NCBI GenBank assembly: GCA_026260175.1 | Contig: JAKCWW010000156.1 | Span: 22,892 to 86,891 of the forward strand | DNA: 64,000 bases | Direction: 5' to 3' | Origin: Reticulitermes lucifugus | Lineage: Eukaryota > Arthropoda > Insecta > Blattodea > Rhinotermitidae | In this document: piece after piece, positions 58,241-64,000 of the stretch | Position numbering within the stretch: the stretch's first letter is position 1 | Layout of the letters: each line of letters begins with the position of its first letter | Translations under genes and position numbers: made by a program | Notes under the pieces: model-generated | Databases searched by the model: none | Seen by the model: only the letters and a program-made list of their open reading frames with translations | Told to the model about the DNA's origin: nothing

Positions 58241-58794
58241 TCTTGTTTCTTTCTTTTATTGGCCATACACACTCACCACATTTCGTGCAGCGCTGCCATG
58301 ACAAGTGTTGGGTTGTGAGGAATAATTTCTGTCACGTTGCTCTTAACGCAATTATTTCGCGACATCACCAACTTGTCATTTTCTGCTTTCGTAAATACTG
58401 ACTTTATTAAAATCACACTTGTTTTAAATAGTCACACTATTGCAGAGCTGCATATTGGACGACGTTAGTGCTGTCCACTTCAACGTTCGTACGTGCACTA
58501 TAAAGACAACGAAACATTTCCTCGGTTATGCTAACGTGCATCCACGGCTGGTGTAATGCATCATCAAATGGCTCGTCATGACTCTGCAAGAACGTATACT
58601 GCTGAAGCGGAAGGGAAAACCAACCTTGAAGTAAGGTCAACGTCGAATCGGGAGCAGATAACAGGCGCACTGTTTGTGATAGGCCTACTTCGTCACTACA
58701 GTACCCCCACATGCACGCTCTGCCAAACTCCAAGAGCTTTGACTGTCAGATTATTTTGCTGAGAGGGTGTCAGAATATTTGGAATCTCTATATA
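58241..58794. other. Unannotated intron sequence
   Basis: Nothing recognised. Confidence 0.5.
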
Positions 58795-58975
58795 CTTATT
58801 GGATTATTTCTTGTTTAATTTCCTTTTACCTTTCTTCCCTTCTTACTTGCTTCCTTTGCGTAATTTCCTTTTTCTTTTCCTTCCTCATTTCCTCATTTTT
58901 CAGTCTTCCTTCCTTTTTCCTTCTTTATTTTTCCTTCTTTCTTATTCGTTGCCTTCCTTCTTTCTCTTTAATCAA
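58795..58975. repeat. Polypyrimidine tract (TTTCC/CTTC)n
   Basis: About 180 bp of T and C with few purines. The hydrophobic Phe/Leu/Ser frames over it are artefacts of composition. Confidence 0.85.
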
Positions 58976-59785
58976 GGAATATCTTGTTACTGTCTAAACT
59001 AAAAATCATGCAAGATAAGAAGTTTTTTTCCGCGACAAAGTGTTCATTTCTAAAATTAAATCAAAATATTTTACTTTACTAAGAACATTTCTTGTTTATA
59101 TATATGAATTTTTGTATCCTAGTAGCTTGAATAGTATGAAAATAAATTAAAAATACACTAGAATAAGAATACAATAAATGTTATGAAAAATAAAATAAAA
59201 GATCGTGTTTAATCGAATAAATGAACTGGGGTTTTAAGTCAATCAAGACAAGTAAAGAAATTACCTGCGAGAATGTCAGTTCTTCTTTGTAAAATATACT
59301 CATTCCTCGTACAATATTCAGAAAGAAATTTCCAATTAACTTAATTGTTGTGTGCGAGACTATTGGAAAATTCTATCTCATAGCTGTATGAAGAAGCCAA
59401 TGTTAACGAAACTGTCTATTGTAACTAAAGTTTCATCTACTCTGCGCGTAGAATGAATAAACATATGTTTCATGCACAACACAAGGCTGTGCAAACATGC
59501 TCATCATCTGATTCAACAGCAATCCAATTATACTTTTCTATTTACACATTATCTATAAATTTAATCATCCAAGAATCCTTTTCCGTACGTCTGAATTGCG
59601 AAATGCTGTGCAGAAGAAACAACAATTAAACAATAGCGAACTGAATTGGGTCTCATTCACATAAAATCTACTCAAGAAATAACACTGCCTCTTTTGTTGA
59701 CCTGCCTTACTGCCGGATCGTGAGGGGTTGACATTTATTTGCCTAACTGAAAAGTTCCTCGTTGCTATTGAGCCCTACTTCCATC
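58976..59785. other. Unannotated intron sequence
   Basis: AT-rich, nothing recognised. Confidence 0.5.
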
Positions 59786-59793
59786 ACTGACTG

Positions 59794-60295
59794 CAGTGGC
59801 GGACTGGGTCTAAAAATATTGGTTGCCAGGAGACAAAGGGGGCCCACCCACAACTANNNNNNNNNNNNNNNNNNNNNNNNNNNNNNNNNNNNNNNNNNNN
59901 NNNNNNNNNNNNNNNNNNNNNNNNNNNNNNNNNNNNNNNNNNNNNNNNNNNNNNNNNNNNNNNNNNNNNNNNNNNNNNNNNNNNNNNNNNNNNNNNNNNN
60001 NNNNNNNNNNNNNNNNNNNNNNNNNNNNNNNNNNNNNNNNNNNNNNNNNNNNNNNNNNNNNNNNNNNNNNNNNNNNNNNNNNNNNNNNNNNNNNNNNNNN
60101 NNNNNNNNNNNNNNNNNNNNNNNNNNNNNNNNNNNNNNNNNNNNNNNNNNNNNNNNNNNNNNNNNNNNNNNNNNNNNNNNNNNNNNNNNNNNNNNNNNNN
60201 NNNNNNNNNNNNNNNNNNNNNNNNNNNNNNNNNNNNATGTTTAAGGGGGCCCACTTGCCATCGGGCAAGCTGACACCCTGGCCAGTCCGCCACTG
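59794..60295. mobile_element. hAT-type element (CAGTGGCGGACTGG ends) with 8-bp target duplication and internal gap
   Basis: Exact 14-bp terminal inverted repeats: CAGTGGCGGACTGG at the left and its complement CCAGTCCGCCACTG at the right end (60282-60295). Perfect flanks ACTGACTG at 59786-59793 and 60296-60303. GGGGGCCCAC blocks lie inside both ends. The middle (59857-60236) is unsequenced, so I cannot say whether a transposase fragment is present; the true length may differ from the 502 bp shown. Confidence 0.93.
59857..60236. other. Assembly gap (380 N)
   Basis: Run of N within the hAT-type element, probably because the repeat could not be resolved. Confidence 0.99.
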
Positions 60296-60303
60296 ACTGA
60301 CTG

Positions 60304-62218
60304 CACATATGGCTGTAACTGGATGCTGTCCTGATGAAATTTAATGCCGTTTACTTCCTCACTTCTTGTTTTATAATTCTGTCTTAATATTACTCGTATT
60401 CTACAACCTAAGTCTTAAACGTTTTATATTCCTATGAGTATTTTGAGCCACACTCTATGTACTCGATATTAATTTCCGGTCTCGACACACCAAGCTACAA
60501 ATTTCACGTATAATAAATTATCCTGCTTCATTATTCTAACCCTACTACGGAACCTACGTAAATCATGTCCTTGTTAGTTTATATCCTCCTTTCCCTACGC
60601 CCTTAGTCTTTTTACGGTTAAATATATTTCTAAACATTTTGCCTTCACCGCTGTAATTTAGATTTTTCATTCAAAACAAGAGACATTTTTATAGCCAGAA
60701 AAATCGCTGCTAAAATATTTATTTCTAAATCACAGCTATTCTTGAATGTAGATGAGACATTAATATTTATCATGTGCTTTTGCATAATTTGCAACAATTA
60801 GAAACATCATGAGGGAGCCGTCACTGCGCCTCGAACTTATACCTGTGCTTGTGTTTCAAAGACACTGGTGGAGTGAAGGGACTCAACATTAAAAGCCTTA
60901 GGGGGGGTGTTAATACTGACTTCTATCACTCAAATGTGACTGTTAATTTTCGCGAACCTCAAATCGAGCTTACAGATTTTATGGAAAATAAATAAGAGAA
61001 AACATTTCATCATGCAGTCCATGTTTGCAAAACACAAATTGCTGTTAAAATTTCCATTTAAAATTTGTTTTTAAAAACTTCAAGCTATGTGACCTTTTAA
61101 TTTTCTACAATGGAAGGACACATTCTGTTTCTCTGTGCAGAGTAGATAGCTGTTGATTAATGCTGGTCATTGTTAAAACTTGAATAGAGTTCCATTACGA
61201 ATTTTGTTCACAGTCTCTTCAGATGCCAGTACATTATTCACTGCACAATTCATTTAAATTCTCTTCAGGTTTGAAGTACATTGTTCACTACCTGATTCTG
61301 CTGAATTCCCGTTCCAAAACAGCAGGCGCTGTCTGCTTGAAAAAAAAATATATATCAAAAATAATAGACATTTTCCAGCAACAGATCGACATAAAGGCAA
61401 CTAAGTATGCAAAACCACAAGTGCAACAATTTCTGACTTTATGCAGTGCGAATGACTTTGCAACAATAAATTATTCATGTTGGGTACTAGCAATACGTCG
61501 ACTGAATTCCATCACTATTTCATTCAGTCTCTCCATGTTTTAAGTGCAGTATTCACTACCAAAATCAGTTGACTTCCTGTAGTTGCCGACCTGTTGGGAA
61601 AATAAATTAGTGTCTGCAACAGATAAGGCCAATGAGGGGAATTCGTTTGGGAAATACGTATACTCAAATTCTGAGCACATCTTTCCACCCTTGTTGAGCT
61701 GAATAATAACCAGAATTTCCTTAATTTGTTCTTCTCTAATATCAACAGAAACCTCACGAAACTGTCAATTGTTTAAACAACTGCCTGTGCCTTTCGCTTC
61801 AGATCTAATCCAAGCGTAGCAGTAATGAATGACAATAAAATAAACATACACCAGTGTACGTTTTTGTTGAGAATGTATGTAATGTGGAAGAAAGGAAGCT
61901 TGCGTGAGAGAAAATTAATTTCAATATTTGTATAACGAAGAGATTGGTTTCAAACTTCACACGAAAACATAACGCCGGCGGCGGTAAGCGATCACACAGC
62001 TAGCTGTCATGATTGCCAGTACGCACGTATTTTAATTTATAGCCTATCGATCAGATCTAAAACTAACAAAAAATTAAAATCATATTTGACAGCATTGGCA
62101 GTGAGTTTCTTTTGGCGACATACGCCTTTGTAACCATTCCTTTCTATGACAGTATTACTTATTTCTCGGTTTATCTGATTGAGACTTATCAGCTGAATAT
62201 ATTTTTGATATCGTATGA
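60304..62218. other. Unannotated intron sequence
   Basis: AT-rich; no gene or repeat recognised. Confidence 0.5.
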
Positions 62219-62232
62219 TAGGCTTATGCGTT

Positions 62233-62489
62233 GATCCCAGTGGCCGCGCGATCTAAGGCGTAGGTTTGCAGCCGCTCGCTTGCTAGGATTGTGTGTCGAA
62301 TCCCGCCGGGGTCATAGATGTCTCCCTCTTGTGCGTGTTGTGTGTTGTCAGGTAGAGGTCTCTGCGTCGGGCTCATCACTCGTCCAGAGGAGTCCTACCG
62401 AGTGTGGTGTGTCTCAATGTGATCGTGAAGCCTCAGTAATGAGGAGGCTCTTGCCCACTAGGGGCTGTTGCGCCATGTAAAAAAAGTGC
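62233..62489 (+). repeat. SINE family A, full length, with 14-bp target duplication
   Basis: Starts GATCCCAGTGGCCGCGCG, A box region ATCTAAGGCG, B box TGTCGAATCCC, body GTCTCTGCGTCGGGCTC and AGAGGAGTCCTACCGAG, end GGGGCTGTTGCGCCATG and an A-rich tail. Flanks TAGGCTTATGCGTT (62219-62232) and TAGGCTTATGCATT (62490-62503) differ at one base. Confidence 0.95.
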
Positions 62490-62503
62490 TAGGCTTATGC
62501 ATT

Positions 62504-63861
62504 GGGAATTACGTAGGACGTCTTTCAAATATCCAACCAAAATTGTGCAGTCATGATTAACTGTCATAATGCGCACATGTGTGAAAGATGCTTAATGTCT
62601 GCCTCTCAGTCACGACGCTCGCGCCACCATGCTGTTCCCACTGTCGCGACAGCTTGCTGTTGCAACACAATACTACAAGAAATTGTTCTGGCACTGAATG
62701 TGTACAATTGCACAGTCACCTATTATGAGTGTGGAATACAGATTTTCTCGAACCACTAGGAAAAAACACAAAAAATCAGAATAGTTTATTTTAGGCAGAG
62801 GTTTGAACACGGAACATCACTGTTACAAAGCACCACGATATGCCGTCTTACAATGCATGCTCACGTAATTGGCGCTGTATTCTGATTGGTGGGTATGGGG
62901 AAACAACAGGCATTGTATCTGAAAAAGCATTTGTTTCTTTCGATCTTTGTACAAGAACCGTGTGGTCTAGTGTTATATACATGACGAGGTCTCACAAACT
63001 TCATTCTGAACACAGATGTTTAATTAATTCAAAACGTGTGAAAATCTGCAGATGAAGTCCTTTATGCCGAAGCCAATAATCAGGACAGCTCTCTTTCAAT
63101 ACAACCGGAAGTTTTACCACCGCGAATAACATACATAAACTGCGAACGTTGCAGAGTCATGTCCATCCAGCTCTCATCCTAGAAATACATTTCCTTATGA
63201 CAATAATTTTATACGCTCCTCTGCTTCTGGGTGTGCCAAGCGACTATTCCAAATGGTTTTTCCAATCCAAAAGCTGCATGTATTCCCGACCTTAACTAAC
63301 CAGACACGAGGTCATCTCGTCGCACCTCGTGACAACATTACGTCCTTGTCCAGTACGAATCCTGAAGCTTCCCTTTAGGTAAAGTATAACATCCTGATTT
63401 GCCAACTTAGGCTACTTCATCCTGAAAATATGAATATCATATTTGTGTTTTATGTAAATGTAGGAAGGGGTGTAATATCGTACCGGTTTGAATCAAAATC
63501 AAATCAATACCCAACAGCATGTAGTTCTTATATCAATGAAGCTAGGGATTCGGAATCACTACAACTTAGTTAATACTACATAGCGACGTTAATTTCTCAA
63601 ACACATAGATTAAACGCCAAGGTTTTGAGTTCATATCGCTCGAGTATAATTCCCAACGTTTTCGGGACTGTAATGAATTGGATTTAGCAAATGGAAACCT
63701 TGAACATTACAACGGGACTAGATTAATTAAACCAGCGGGACCTCGGCAATACGATCTTAATCAGGCATCGGGTTGCGGCCTGGAATTCGTGTTTCGAGCT
63801 AGAACTCCGGGCGTCTGGGGCGGTGACAACAGAGGGTTACTTGTCTCGTGTATCAAATCAT
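62504..63861. other. Unannotated intron sequence
   Basis: No gene recognised. A worn tRNA-like pair of boxes may lie on the minus strand at about 62795-62860. Confidence 0.4.
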
Positions 63862-63888
63862 ATGTGTGTGTGTGTGTGTGTGTGTGTT
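63862..63888. repeat. Microsatellite (TG)n
   Basis: About 13 TG units. Confidence 0.97.
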
Positions 63889-64000
63889 TCTGCTTCGTAA
63901 GCAACATTTAATAAACCCGGCATGAATGGCATGTCAATTGACGCCATGCCATTATGACACAGCAGAACATGAGCAAAATAATTTTTGTAATTGTGAAACT
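63889..64000. other. Unannotated end of window
   Basis: Nothing recognised except a short palindromic GGCATGAATGGCATG word. Confidence 0.5.

Noticed and set aside
58767-59002. Plus-strand frames that look like membrane proteins (Phe/Leu/Ser-rich)
   Set aside because: They are translations of a polypyrimidine tract.
59762-60308. Open frames of 150-174 codons in several frames
   Set aside because: They run through the 380-N gap and have no real sequence in the middle.

Overview
The window is eukaryotic nuclear DNA: AT-rich, without operons, full of short interspersed repeats, and carrying one split gene with canonical GT-AG introns. tRNA-derived SINEs, 5'-truncated LINE tails, hAT-type MITEs and fold-back repeats at this density fit a large insect genome. 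Some repeat translations (for example the fold-back peptide containing PEERRSH and the LINE end LVNAVMNLRxP) look to me like cockroach or termite repeats. That placement (Blattodea, or at least Polyneoptera) is from memory and only moderately secure.

The only host gene I can support is on the + strand. Exon 1 (11200-11676) encodes a signal peptide and a Thr/Ser-rich mucin-like stretch. Exon 2 (44258-44430) and exon 3 (45387-45550) encode a compact, Cys-containing extracellular-looking segment. Reading phases agree across both junctions (0/0 and 2/2). Intron 1 is about 32.6 kb, intron 2 is 956 bp, and intron 3 runs off the window, so most of the gene lies downstream. I cannot name the family.

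Layout: 1-11.2 kb is upstream intergenic DNA with SINEs, one decayed LINE tail and two fold-back elements. 11.7-44.3 kb is intron 1, with SINE families A, B and C, LINE 3' ends (best at 30.36-30.66 kb), hAT MITEs, a 31-bp perfect hairpin at 22989-23063, an unclassified ~500-bp repeat (R), and nested inverted repeats at 28.3-29.1 kb. 44.4-45.4 kb is intron 2. From 45.55 kb to the end is intron 3, with more of the same families, including two hAT-type elements with perfect 8-bp target duplications and a very clean SINE-A.

The most interesting structure is a recurrent sequence core: CTGANGA (or TTGAAGA), one base, a 5-7 bp stem-loop, then GAAAC. It occurs in several otherwise different fold-back elements and resembles two of the three strands of a hammerhead ribozyme core. 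Two of these fold-backs are flanked by direct repeats of 10 and 12 bp, which looks more like retroposition than cut-and-paste transposition. Penelope-like elements are known to carry hammerhead motifs, so a Penelope-derived non-autonomous family is a reasonable but unproven reading.

No RNA gene that looks functional, no CRISPR array and no complete transposase or reverse transcriptase gene is visible. Three places are unsequenced: 16648-16725, 44578 and 59857-60236.
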